A stretch of DNA of 64,000 bases. It comes from Rosa chinensis. Lineage: Eukaryota > Streptophyta > Magnoliopsida > Rosales > Rosaceae. Every line of letters starts with the position of its first letter. Position 1 is the stretch's first letter. This document shows positions 9,830 through 22,019 of this stretch, piece after piece. The stretch lies in assembly GCF_002994745.2 (NCBI RefSeq), contig NC_037094.1:46079139-46143138 (forward strand), given 5' to 3'. The notes beneath the pieces were generated by a model. The model saw nothing but the letters and a program-made list of their open reading frames with translations. It was not told the origin of the DNA and made no database searches. A program made the position numbers and the translations under genes.

Positions 9830-12516
9830 TGACAGGACCCGCCCCGAATTTCACCCTGAAATCCGAGGTGGCCCTATGGGGCCCACCTTAGGGATAACTC
9901 TACCAAAAATTCGGCAGAGTCACCTCTAAAATGGACTACCCAAAAACCTGTAAAACACACAAAAACACTTAAAGCAAACCAACCTTATACTCCTGGAGCC
10001 ACCCTGCTCCCAATTACCAACAGCTCCACTTTCACAAAACACAAAACTCAAAAATACTAATCCCAAAGGTTATCAGAGCAATACTACTATACACAGGGAT
10101 ATAAAAAGAAGAGTAAAGGATCAAGCGATCTTACACTGCGGAAGTAGTGACAACTATGCCTCAAATGTCATGTACGCCCGACCTCCACTAATTCGCCTGC
10201 AAACTGGGCATTAGCAACCGAAAGGCCCAGGGGAAAGTAGACGAAAAACGTTAGCGTGAGTGGACAAAAATAAACAATTTAAAAGAAAAAGGGATTTCAT
10301 ACTTTCCCACATTTATTTCATTAAAAACCGATGCATGCAACAATTAGAAAAATACATTTAGCTTTAAATCCAAGAATTCCAAAATTATAAATTGACTAGC
10401 CTCGCTAGTCACCACATTTGAAAACTATATCGTAAAACCGAAATCTAGTTTCTCAAGAAGATGAGACCAGCCCCGCTGGCTACAGTGAAAATCGGACTAG
10501 CCCCGCTAGTCAAGCAACGATAAAATATGGGGAAGAAGTTTCACCATACGAAAGAAGGGAGCCTCCCAGGCTCGGGTCGGAGTGTCCCACACTCTGGAGC
10601 ATCCCATGCTCTGCTCTTACTCACCCACGAACACATAGTAAGCAGGGAGGAGTACTAATAGGCTAGCTAGCAATAAATATGATGACCCAGGTATGGTGGG
10701 TTAAAATCATACGAAAATCGAAAATCAGGAAGGCTTCCCCATAAGTCCCGCGAATAAAGAAAACACGGGTACGATTCCCAACCGTACCCGAAAATTCTCG
10801 TAGAAAGCCACAAAAATCGATAGCGTGTCCCACACGCTAAAAGAATAATTAGATCATCATCAAGGCATTCCCAATGACAAAACCGAAGGTCGATAAATAA
10901 ATATGAAAACTAACTCCATCGAAATCTCATTTCGAAAATCTCTTATAAAATCTCAAATCGACGAATAGAAATATAATATAAGTAGTATAATTCCGGAAAT
11001 CACCTCGGAAAAATAATTCGTCGAAATTCAACATAAATTATAAACTCGAATCCGAGCATAACAAATTAATATCCGAAATTCACAACCAGTATAAATCATA
11101 ATTACTTCATGAAAATCATTATTGAAAGCAAATCCACGAGATAAATCGAAATCAAATTCCGAAATCAATTCATATGCTCGAAAAGTAATATGTTCATTAA
11201 ATAAAGCAATAATTCAAGAAAATAAACGCATGCATCATTATTTAAAACAAAAGTCCACTCACAGTACTATTGGGCGACCATGCAAACGAGTTCCTTCATT
11301 TAACCGTAGCTCGCGGCATTGCCCTGTACACAATTATATTTCCGTAAACGGTAATCTGATAAAATAATTACGAACCTAAACGAAACCTGAAAATCCCTAT
11401 CTCCATTACTTCTCAAATTCAACCCAAATCTCTCCCACAACACCAATTCCTCAATTAACATATTCCACAACGAAAACGAGGGAAATCCGACGGCCGAATT
11501 TCCAACAATTCAATCACAAAACTTCAAACTTCGGAAATTCATAAATAATTCCAAACTCCTCCATAATTCACCAAACTTCACATACAAGCTCTACAACATA
11601 TATACAATTTAATGGGCTAAAAACCGAAATTAAAACACTGCCCTACATGCCTCCACGCCCCACCAACAGTGGCAGCGCGTGGGCCCCACGCGCCACCGGC
11701 AACCACCTCCGATGGCCACCAAAATTTGGCAGCACCATCTACTCAACAAACCCAACCTCTTTCTCAACTACAACAAGTTCCAATTTTACCTGGAAGAGCT
11801 CCAATTTGGCCGGTGAAAAATTTCCAGAAATTCCAAGAACCCTAGAAATTGAAATTGTTAATTCGACCTCTACACTGCAAATTGAAATGAAAGACCTTAG
11901 GGGAAATGATCTATGTCAAAAACCGAACCTTCGATGCCAGTTTGGTGGCCGGAGACTGCCGGAATCGGAAAATATTGGCGTTGACTTAAAACTGCTACAG
12001 TGACAGTCCTCTTCTTTTCGTTGCTGCACCTTCCACAGTTTATATTAAGCTACGAAACGAACCCAGAAATTAAGAGAAGGAAGAGAGCTTTCCAACGACA
12101 TCTTATACGTCAAAATCCGTCGCCGGATGGAGGAGTTATGGCCGGAAGAAAGTGAAGAGGTCGGAGAGGAAGAGAGAATCGGGGAGAGAGAAGGGAGAGG
12201 GCTCGGTAAGTTTCTGAAAATGGAAACTTACCACAGTAACTCGGCTATTTATAGAAAATTATCATGAACAGTAACTTTAGTATTTTGGCAATAACTTTCG
12301 CATATGAACTCTGATTTTTACGTACCACATATGCACGCGCTCGGTTTAACGTCCTCTACAACTTTCATGAAGAACATTTTCTCAAATTTTGACCCGAACA
12401 AAAAGTCATATTTTAGGGCCCCCTAAAAGTACTGAAACGACAGTAAAAGTGAAAGTAAATGTCGTTTACCGTCCTAATGATTAGTAAATCAGTAAATTTA
12501 GGTTCGGGACGTAACA
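9830..12516 (-). repeat. Complete LTR of element B1 (3' LTR in element orientation)
   Basis: TGACAGGACCCG...CGGGACGTAACA on the plus strand. The same family is present as solo LTR B2 (20608-27298). It contains short frames (81 codons at 11122-11367, 118 codons at 11647-12003) that recur in the second LTR copy and have no domain. These are LTR sequence. Confidence 0.85.
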
Positions 12517-12529
12517 ATCTCCCCTCCTT
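12517..12529 (-). other. Polypurine tract of element B1
   Basis: The plus strand reads ATCTCCCCTCCTT immediately after the LTR end GTAACA, so the minus strand is AAGGAGGGGAGAT adjacent to the LTR start TGTTACG. This is the plus-strand priming site and sets the orientation. Confidence 0.75.
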
Positions 12530-14191
12530 ATAAAATTTCGTCCCCGAAATTTACATACTGTAGAAGTAGAAGTGGGGGCATACACTGATCATTCAACAAT
12601 GGTATAGCTAAGATACATAAAAGATGTGCAAATCCGATCAAGACGTGTAGAAATTAGCTTCAAAACTGATCCAAGAGCTGGCTAAGTAAAACTAAGAGGT
12701 CTACACTTAGGAAGAACAATTCTTAAGGTGAAACATGTCATGTCGTTAAATTGATCAGTTTGCATAGCGTTCTTAATAAATTCACCATCTTACTTCCAAA
12801 CATTACCAAAAGTCCTTATCAATTAAAGAAGAAAATCATCAAAGCATTATGTTTGAAGCAACCCGCAAATTATTTGAATATGTGAGAAGAAACACATTGT
12901 AGAATTTCGAGAATAAAGACTCAAGGTTAAATCGAAGTCGGTTACTTGAACAAATTACACTTTAAGTACCGCATAACGGACTATTCCATTGATTAAGTTT
13001 TCTTTAACAACCTCAAGTCAATTACTGGCTCAGATGCAAGGTATCGACATCACAAACCATTCGGTCGAAATAGTAGCATTCGTAACCTCTTCAAATACGT
13101 CGCACAGTGAAGATCCACCCCGTTCTCCTATGATATTGTGATAATATATCAATTCCATACTTAATAGATTTCCCTTCATACGTGCGTTCATGGGGGTAAC
13201 CCAACCGCTACTAATATGCCACAAGATAGTCACTGTTAACCAACAAGTCCAAAACAAGTAACTTCCTTAGCTACCCCAAAACAACACTTCCTCTTTTGCC
13301 TATTTGTGCACGGATTATTGATCAAATATCATTCACATAAAGGTTCCACAATTGTCAAGTATAACAAAGGTAGCTCCGAACAACCTATAAGTTCTTAATC
13401 ATGTAAGTTATGGGGCCACTACACTTCCGCTGCGCTACACTGATACCTGACTAAAAATCATTGGTCCAGCCATGAAATGACGTTCCGAGTCGACTACGAA
13501 AACTCATTTGATAGTTGCCCTGCTGGCCACACTTATAGTATCTCAAACTGGCTAATTAGCATTGTCCCTCAAAAACTTCCTATAATTATAATGGGGTGGA
13601 AAACTCTTCTAACTCAAATACGTTTCAAGGAATCTACTAATTACCAACGTCCCCAATCAAAACTATAGTAGAATTGTTATTATCACAATATTACTTTTTG
13701 AAATGAAAGATCTTGTGGAGCAGTAACACAATTCACTGTTGTGTTTTAATTCGACCTTGTTGGTGGCGCGTGGAGGCGTGTAGGGTAGTGTTTTTATAGT
13801 TATTTACCTGTAGTAGAATTGTTATGAGGTGATGTCGGACAGATGGTTTGAAATATTCTACTTGGGACTGGTGGATCAGTTATGAGAGAGAGTTTTTCTA
13901 ATTATCTAAGGAAGCTATTTTATTTGAGTTTGATCAGAGTTCCAATCAAGTATTTATTAATACGGATAGTGGTGTTTTCGGTTGTGAGAATTACATTGGC
14001 ATATGAAGAAGAATTATCATTTGTGGCGTAGAGGCCAGCAAGAATGACATGGATTCAACTAGATTTTAGACCTATGACTATTAAAGAAGTGTAGCCTTAG
14101 CTAAGAACAACTTTGGTGTGATGTATCTCGTAGATACAATAGAGTTACAATAAAGTAACTCTATTTCCGATTTTTCCGAGGTGATTGCAGG

Positions 14192-14592
14192 AAATTCTCG
14201 TAGAAAGACACAAAAATCGACAGCGTGTCCCACACGCTAAAAGAATAATTAGATCATCATCAAGGCATTCCCAATGCCAAAACCGAAGGTCGATAAATAA
14301 ATATGAAAACTAACTCCATCGAAATCTCATTTCGAAAATCTCTTATAAAATCTCAAATCGACGAATAGAAATATAATATAAGTAGTATAATTCCGGAAAT
14401 CACCTCGGAAAAATAATTCGTCGAAATTCAACATAAATTATAAACTCGAATCCGAGCATAACAAATTAATATCCGAAATTCACAACCGGTATAAATCATA
14501 ATTACTTCATGAAAATCATTATTGAAAGCAAATCCACGAGATAAATTGAAATCAAATTCCGAAATCAATTCATATGCTCGAAAAGTAATATA
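14192..14592 (-). repeat. Extra LTR segment inside the B1 internal domain
   Basis: Near-identical to 10792-11192 of the left LTR (offset 3400) over about 400 bp, in the same orientation. At both ends it switches abruptly to unrelated sequence. It is one of several LTR-derived pieces in the interior; a shorter inverted piece lies near 13755-13795. Confidence 0.85.
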
Positions 14593-15760
14593 ATAGAGTT
14601 ACTGTTTTGGTTGAATTAAAACACTGCCCTACACGCCTCCACAATATTACTGTTGTGGGCTGGTCGAATTGACAATTCATATGCACGCGATATCCGGATC
14701 CGAACGTGGTTCCACCACAATAATGATCCAATTTCCTCAAAGTAATCATCACTGAAGTACATCACTTAAAAACATGCTACAATACCTTCCACCCAAAATA
14801 ACAAGAGTCCTGGTCAAACCTTGACTTAAAATATTTCCGGAGCTAACTGAAAACTTATTTCCTTAAAGTTATTCCACCAACCGCTAATATCATATCACAA
14901 CCCATCTGTCAGGCAAAACTTCCACCAAGAGCCTATCACGTACAATTCCACCTTCAAGGCTCCATGATTCAAAACTCAAATCAGATTCCGTATCACGTAG
15001 TAATTCCGTTCGAACTTTTATGGACACCCAACAAGGTCATTACCGCTATTCCCCAAACTTATGTGTAACTGTTTCACTCAAAAGCGGATAACCAAGGACA
15101 CCCATTTGCATAATAACACATACGATTAGTTGATTCCAACTCTCCCAATTATTTACCGACCAAAACAGTAACTCTATTATAAAACCCTAATTTAGAATTA
15201 AAACACTGCCCTACCGATTCTAGAACTTCAAGCACATAACTATAAAAACCCACTCATGTTCATCTCCCTACTCGATACCATCCAAGACTCAGGTAGACAA
15301 AACTATAAGTTGTGGTATCTAAAATCAATTTCTTTTATGCCGAGCAAAACTATGCTCATACACCCTAGTTAGGTCAACGACCCAAATCGACAATTGTTAA
15401 AAAAATCTCATTCTACTTACAAGTCTCATTTACTGTTATCACTTCCCACTTACCAACATCAGTGACCATAGCCACTTGAAAACACAACCTCTAGACATAA
15501 CAACCCAGAACATCTCTTCAATTTTCTCTGTTGTCTACCGAAGGGTGATGCGTACATGACGCCGACATAAGGTGTCCAGTTGAGATACATTCCAATGTGG
15601 ATTCTCTATAAATGATTTCCAACAATGAGATTCACAAAGAATCTCCATCGAATTCCAGTAATATTCCTCATGCCGCTTACAGGGCCAATCGAATCAAGTA
15701 ACACATTCTCCAAAACTCAATTCAAGGTCAGAACCATCATTATTACTAATTTCAATTCTC

Positions 15761-17399
15761 CAAAACCGAAGGTCGATAAATAAATATGAAAACTAACTCC
15801 ATCGAAATCTCATTTCGAAAATCTCTTATAAAATCTCAAATCGATGAATAGAAATATAATATAAGTAGTATAATTCTGGAAATCACCTCGGAAAAATAAT
15901 TCGTCGAAATTCAACATAAATTATAAACTCGAATCCGAGCATAACAAATTAATATCCGAAATTCACAACCGGTATAAATCATAATTACTTCATGAAAATC
16001 ATTATTGAAAGCAAATCCACGAGATAAATCGAAATCAAATTCCGAAATCAATTCATATGCTCGAAAAGTAATATGTTCATTAAATAAAGCATTAGTTCAA
16101 GAAAATAAACGCATGCATCATTATTTAAAACAAAAGTCCACTCACAGTACTATTGGGCGACCATGCAAACGAGTTCCTTCATTTAACCGTAGCTCGCGGC
16201 ATTGCCCTGTACACAATTATATTTCCGTAAACGGCAATCGGATAAAATAATTACGAACCTAAACGAAACCTGAAAATCCCTATCTCCATTACTTCTCAAA
16301 TTCAACCCAAATCTCTCCCACAACACCAATTCCTCAATTAACATATTCCACAACGAAAACGAGGGAAATCCGACGGCCGAATTTCCAACAATTCAATCAC
16401 AAAACTTCAAACTTCGGAAATTCATAAATAATTCCAAACTCCTCCATAATTCACCAAACTTCACATACAAGCTCTACAACATATATACAATTTAATGGGC
16501 TAAAAACAGAAATTAAAACACTGCCCTACACGCCTCCACGCGCCACCAACAGTGGCAGCGCGTGGGCCCCACGCACCACCGGCAACCACCTCCGATGGCC
16601 ACCAAAATTTGGCAGCACCATCTACTCAACAAACCCAACCTCTTTCTCAACTACAACAAGTTCCAATTTTACCTGGAAGAGCTCCAATTTGGCCGGTGAA
16701 AAATTTCCAGAAATTCCAAGAACCCTAGAAATTGAAATTGTTAATTCGACCTGTACACTGCAAATTGAAATGAAAGACCTTAGGGGAAATGATCTATGTC
16801 AAAAATCGAACCTTCGACGCCAGTTTGGTGGCCGGAGACTGCCGGAATCGGAAAATATTGGCGTTGACTCAAAACTGCTACAGTGACCGTCCTCTTCTTC
16901 TCGTTGCTGCACCTTCCACAGTTCATATTAAGCTACGAAACGAACCCATAAATGAAGAGAAGGAAGAGAGCTTTCCAACGACATCTTATATGTCAAAATC
17001 CGTCGCCGGATGGAGGAGTTATGGCCGGAAGAAGGTGAAGAGGTCGGAGAGGAAGAGAGAATCGGGGAGAGAGAAGGGAGAGGGCTCGGTAAGTTTCCGA
17101 AAATGGAAACTTACCACAGTAACTCGGCTATTTATAAAAAATTACCATGAACAGTAATTTTAGTATTTTGGCAATAACTTTCGTATATGAACTCCGATTT
17201 TTACGTACCACATATGCACGCGCTCAGTTTAACGTCCTCTACAACTTTCATGAAGAACATTTTCTCAAATTTTGACCCGAACAAAAAGTCATATTTTAGG
17301 GCCCCCTAAAAGTACTGAAACGACAGTAAAAGTGAAAGTAAATGTCGTTTACCGTCCTAATGATTAGTAAATCAGTAAATTTAGGTTCGGGACGTAACA
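15761..17399 (-). repeat. Truncated second LTR of element B1
   Basis: Matches 10878-12516 of the left LTR with no net indel. It lacks the first 1.05 kb (the U5 end in element orientation). It ends exactly at the GACTT duplication. Confidence 0.85.
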
Positions 17400-17404
17400 G
17401 ACTT

Positions 17405-19669
17405 TATCTTTAATGTTAGTCATGCGACTAGTGTTAAGGGTAGAGCCCTTGGGCCGCAAGTCTAAATCTTGGTTAAGGGCTTATAATAAGATTCAAGCTT
17501 TTGTTAATTCTTTGGACTCACCCCTTATACTTGTAAAGATTGTGACGTTTTGTACTTGTATTTTTGTGTAAAATTCTGTACATTATACTTCTAATTATAC
17601 TTGTCTAAAAAAAAAAAAAAAGTGAATAGTGACGTTTTATTGTATAAATCATTCATTTGTATTTCTTTTATTGTATAGTCACTAACTTTATTTACTGGAG
17701 GTGCCGTCTGGCTGAAAGACGTTAAACTCAAGTGCTGCTTAGGAGGCAACCCAATTCAGAAGTAGCTGTGAAGAAGTCTACAAATGCAGGTTGGTTTCTC
17801 TTTCCCTATTCCTTTTACTTTTCTATTTTCTTCTTTGTTTTAATGGTTATTTTCGTAAATCTCATCCCTATATGCTTATTTGTGTTCATTGCATGCTTAT
17901 GATTGATTACATTGAGGACAATGCAATATTTAAGTGTGGGGGAACGGATTTATACTTTTGAGTCATATATATTGAAAAATACAAAAAAATGGAAAAATGT
18001 CAAAAAAAAAAAAAATTGTTTTTGTTTTTATTTTTGAGTCGTAGGATGCCTTTCAACTGTCTAGGATGATTCTATATCTCTGAAATTATGGCTAAGAGAG
18101 AATCACAATATTGAGATGATTTTTAAATGGTATTCTTTGGTTAATTGAGATATATGAAAAAGCATGTGCATTTGTAGTGGATATGGATTCGTGACCTTGG
18201 TACAGAATATGAGCATGTTAAGATGAGTTTTGATTCATAAAAGCCCATGTCAGATATTTGAGCCATGTCCCTTTTCTTGGACTGAAAAATGAAAAATATA
18301 CTCTTATTTTCTTGGCGATGTTTTGATGATCTCATTATTCTTTCATTTGATTGATTGCTTGCCATAGATTAAGTTTGATGGACTAGAGAATGCTAGAATT
18401 CGCTCTTGTGCTTGTTGAGACTTTAATCAATACATGTCCCTGATTCTGGAAAGGATAGAGGCACTCTAGGAATCACCACAATTGCCAAATAAGCTTGTGT
18501 CCCCATTTGTGCCCGTCGTGGGACTCCTTAGATAAACCAATTTGAGCCTACATTGAGCGTTTTCTTTCATCACCCTAAAAATCCTTAACCCTAAACCTTA
18601 GTATAGTTACAACCCTACCCTTTGTTCTAAAAACTTAGTGGAGCTATCTTTTGAGACTTAATACATGGGTTTGGCATTAAAGATGAAGATTGAGAAGAGA
18701 TGAAAGTTCAAGTGTGGGGGTAGACTTGTCTATAAAAAAAAAATGAACAAAAAAAAAAAATGTGTTTAGGGATTTTAGTCCCCCATACTTGGTGAGTTTG
18801 GAGATTGTTTTGAACTGAAGGCCCGTTATTGAAATATTTGGTCTTTATCCAGTTCACGAGAGTTCAAAAGAAGTTTAGAGTGAAGTTGGGCCCAACATGA
18901 AGACACTAGGCCTTGTTATTTAGCATCTATGGGTATGGCGTTTTGCTTTGGTGGATTTCTAGAAGTCTCTACATCTACATGAGCTCTGCTAGATTTTTAG
19001 GACACTTTGTTAAATTCCTTACCCTTTCATTTCTTAAAACCTTGAGCCTTGGCCCCATTACAACCCTTAATAAGACCTTCTTGATCCTTAAGATGGGACA
19101 GCCTTTGATCTGTGGAGATGAGTTATAAGAGTTGAACCTATGGCTTGGGTCCATCCGTGCAAGTAGTTGATATCTTTCATGAGATCTTTAAAAAAAAAAT
19201 TATATTCACAAAATGCTTTTCGTTTCTTATATATGTGAGCTATTTGATTGCCTCAAAATATTTTCTCTTACATATAATTGAGTGATTATAAGCTTCTAAG
19301 CATTGCCTTGATCTGAGAGAAGAAAGAGTGGATATACCTTGTGAGGATATGAATCATACTTGTCTGAAATATGTTGAGCTCCACCCCATCACCATTGTTA
19401 CAACCAAGTCCTACTTGTGTATGTGTGGATTATATGTTTTAATTAACTCTTGAATATCTACATATTGATTCTTGGTTGAGTGCTAATCTTGATGTTATGA
19501 AAGTAAGAGATTTCTGAGACAAAATGTTGAAGGGCAATAGAGTCATTGTCTCTTGTAACGTTTTTGTATTTTGTTTCTTTAAGTTTTCGTTGAGTCATTG
19601 AGTCTTTGTTTTTAATATCTTTGTTCTGATTTTGCTAAGGGACTAGCAAAAGCTAAGTGTGGGGTAAAC
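17405..19669 (+). other. Element A internal region, 3' part with polypurine tract
   Basis: Resumes element A after B1. Non-coding; no frame exceeds about 75 codons. It contains GTGTGGGGG-type purine runs near 17935 and 18715 and ends with AGTGTGGGGTAAAC directly before the 3' LTR (TGATAGGAGC at 19670), which is the likely polypurine tract. Confidence 0.6.
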
Positions 19670-22019
19670 TGATAGGAGCATTTTAATGCGACGTTTTAAT
19701 TGTTATTTCCTCATATTTACTTAGTTATTTCCTTAAATAAATCCTTCTTGTTTAGGAAATTTTCCATCTTTAGAAAGTTTCTAGTTTTAGTAATTTTAAT
19801 AAAAGTTTCTATTTTCTAGGTACCTTGGAATAAATAGAGCTGAAATGAGCTAAAATGAAGAAATGGAGTTTTCCTGGTCCGATTAGGAATCTCAGTCAAT
19901 GCAGGAATCCTGATGAGGCTAGGAAACCTGAAGGCATTAGGAGACCACATGATGACATGGGAGATATTTTGGGAGATTAAATATGATTTTTGCATGGAAA
20001 ATCAAGGAGATTACGTGGAGAATATCAAGGGAGAATTTTAAGGAAGAAAAGATTCAAAACAAGATTCGTTCCTCAATTCCCTCAAGATATGTTGGCTGAA
20101 ATTAGAGAATAAAATCTGCAATTTTAATGTGAAAATCAAGAGAAAATCAAGGGGAGGACATTAAGGATAAAGCCATGGAGAGATTTAAGGGAGAAAATGT
20201 CCAAAATGAGTCCGGATACATTGTCTAGGTTCATGCCTAGATATTTGGCCGAAAATGGTGAATAAAATCAGATTAAATCTTGAGAAAATCAGCAATAATA
20301 TATTTGGAAAGATTATGGATTTATTTTGGAGCTTTTTGATTGGTTGAGTGACATGGCAGAGCTGACGTGGCATTAATTCATTGGTTGGAGCTGTGTGGTG
20401 CAACCAGAAAATTCCTTAGAAATTCCTTAGAAATTAAATTCATGAAGCCTTGCCTTCCCCTATATAAACCCCCCTATGCTACACCACAAGACACACATCT
20501 TCATTCAGAAAATTCTCTCCATAACGTCAAGCTTTCTCTCCATCCTCTAGTTTCAAGTCTTTGCGTCTTTAAGCAAAGAGAAGAAGAGTAGAAGAAGCCA
20601 TGAAGCCTGACAGGACCCGACCCAGATTTCACCCTGAAATCCGAGGTGGCTCTGCAGGGCCCACCTTAGAAGAAATTCTTCCAAAAATTTGGCAGAACTT
20701 CCCCTAAAATGGACTACCCAAAACCTGTAGAAAGGAAATTTACACTTCTAAGTCATTCATCCTTATTCTCCTGGAGCCACCCTGCTCCCCAAATCACAAT
20801 ATCGTCCAATTCACATAACACAAAATACAACTTGAATAACATTAATCCCACAGGTAATCAGAGCAATTCTAATAGAAAGGTAAATAAGGGAAAACCTAAT
20901 TCAAAGGCAAACGCTGAAGCCGTGCAGTTGACTATGCCTCAACTCCATGTACGCCCGACCTCAACTAATTTTGCCTGCAAACTGGGCATTTGAAACCGAA
21001 GGGCCCAGGGGAAAGTAGACGAAAAACGTTAGCGTGAGTGGACAAAAATAAACAATTTTAAAGGAAAAGAAATTCATACTTTCCCACATTTATTTCATTA
21101 AAAACTCCCGATGCATGCAATAATTAAGAAAACAACCACGAGAAGCTCCGCTCAAGAAAAAAAACCGACTAGCCCCGCTAGTCACAAATATCCACAAGGA
21201 AGGATTGAAATTCCGATGCTCGAGAAATAGGGCCAGCCCCGCTGGTTAAACGGAAATCGGACTAGCCCCGCTAGTCAAGAACAACAATAAAAGAATATGG
21301 GGAAGAGAGTTCACCATACGGGAATGGAGCCTCCCAGGCTCTACCTACCCTCGACTGCCACTCACACATAGATTGTGCGAGGAGGAGAACTAATAACCTC
21401 TACTTCCACTCACACATAGATTGTGCGACGAGGAGAACATTACCTCGACTGCCACCCACGTGAGGAGGAGAAAAGCTACCTCAACTGCCACTCACAAACA
21501 CAAAGTAAGTGAGGAGGAGACCTAATCACATGACCCGCGTATGGTGAGGAAGAAAATCGTCTAAAACCAATAAATCCGTATAGCTTCCCCACATTTCTCA
21601 CGAGATAAGAATCCAAGTGTGCAAAGACGTGACCCCGCACGCCAAGATTTCTCTCAATCTCAGAATAAGTAAGTGAGAAAAATCCATAATAAACCAATAT
21701 TTCACTTTGGCGGATATTTTGAAAATAAAGTAGAGTATAAATTCTGAATCCGCGCATAGCAAAAATAATATCCGAAATTAATCAAAAATTCGAAAACGTA
21801 ATACGATAAGTAATTTATCATTCGAAAGCAATTAAATAAATGCATGCATCATTCTTTGAAAATAAAAGTCCACTTACAGTACTATTCCGACGATCACGTA
21901 TACGAGTTCCTTCATCGAGCCAGAGCTCGGTACGTCGCCCTGTACACGATTATATTCCGTAAGCGATAATTCGACAATTTAATACGAATCCCATAATCAA
22001 ACCCTCACCAATCAACTCT

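Larger units (their letters stand above)
9830..17399 (-). mobile_element. Element B1: rearranged non-autonomous LTR retrotransposon in A
   Basis: Bounded by TGACAGGACC (9830) and GGGACGTAACA (17399) with target duplication GACTT (9825-9829 and 17400-17404). On the minus strand the LTR starts TGTTACGTCCCGAACC, and the polypurine tract AAGGAGGGGAGAT sits directly upstream of it (plus 12517-12529), so the element points to the minus strand. The left LTR (9830-12516) is complete at about 2.69 kb. The right LTR is represented only by 15761-17399, which matches 10878-12516 at a constant offset of 4883 bases. The 3.2-kb middle has no coding frame and contains extra LTR pieces, some inverted. No primer site is found because the corresponding LTR end is missing. 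Confidence 0.8.

Noticed and set aside
11122..11367. 81-codon frame repeated almost identically at 16005-16250
   Set aside because: Both lie at the same place in the two LTRs of B1 (offset 4883). Identity reflects LTR duplication, and no domain or coding bias is evident.
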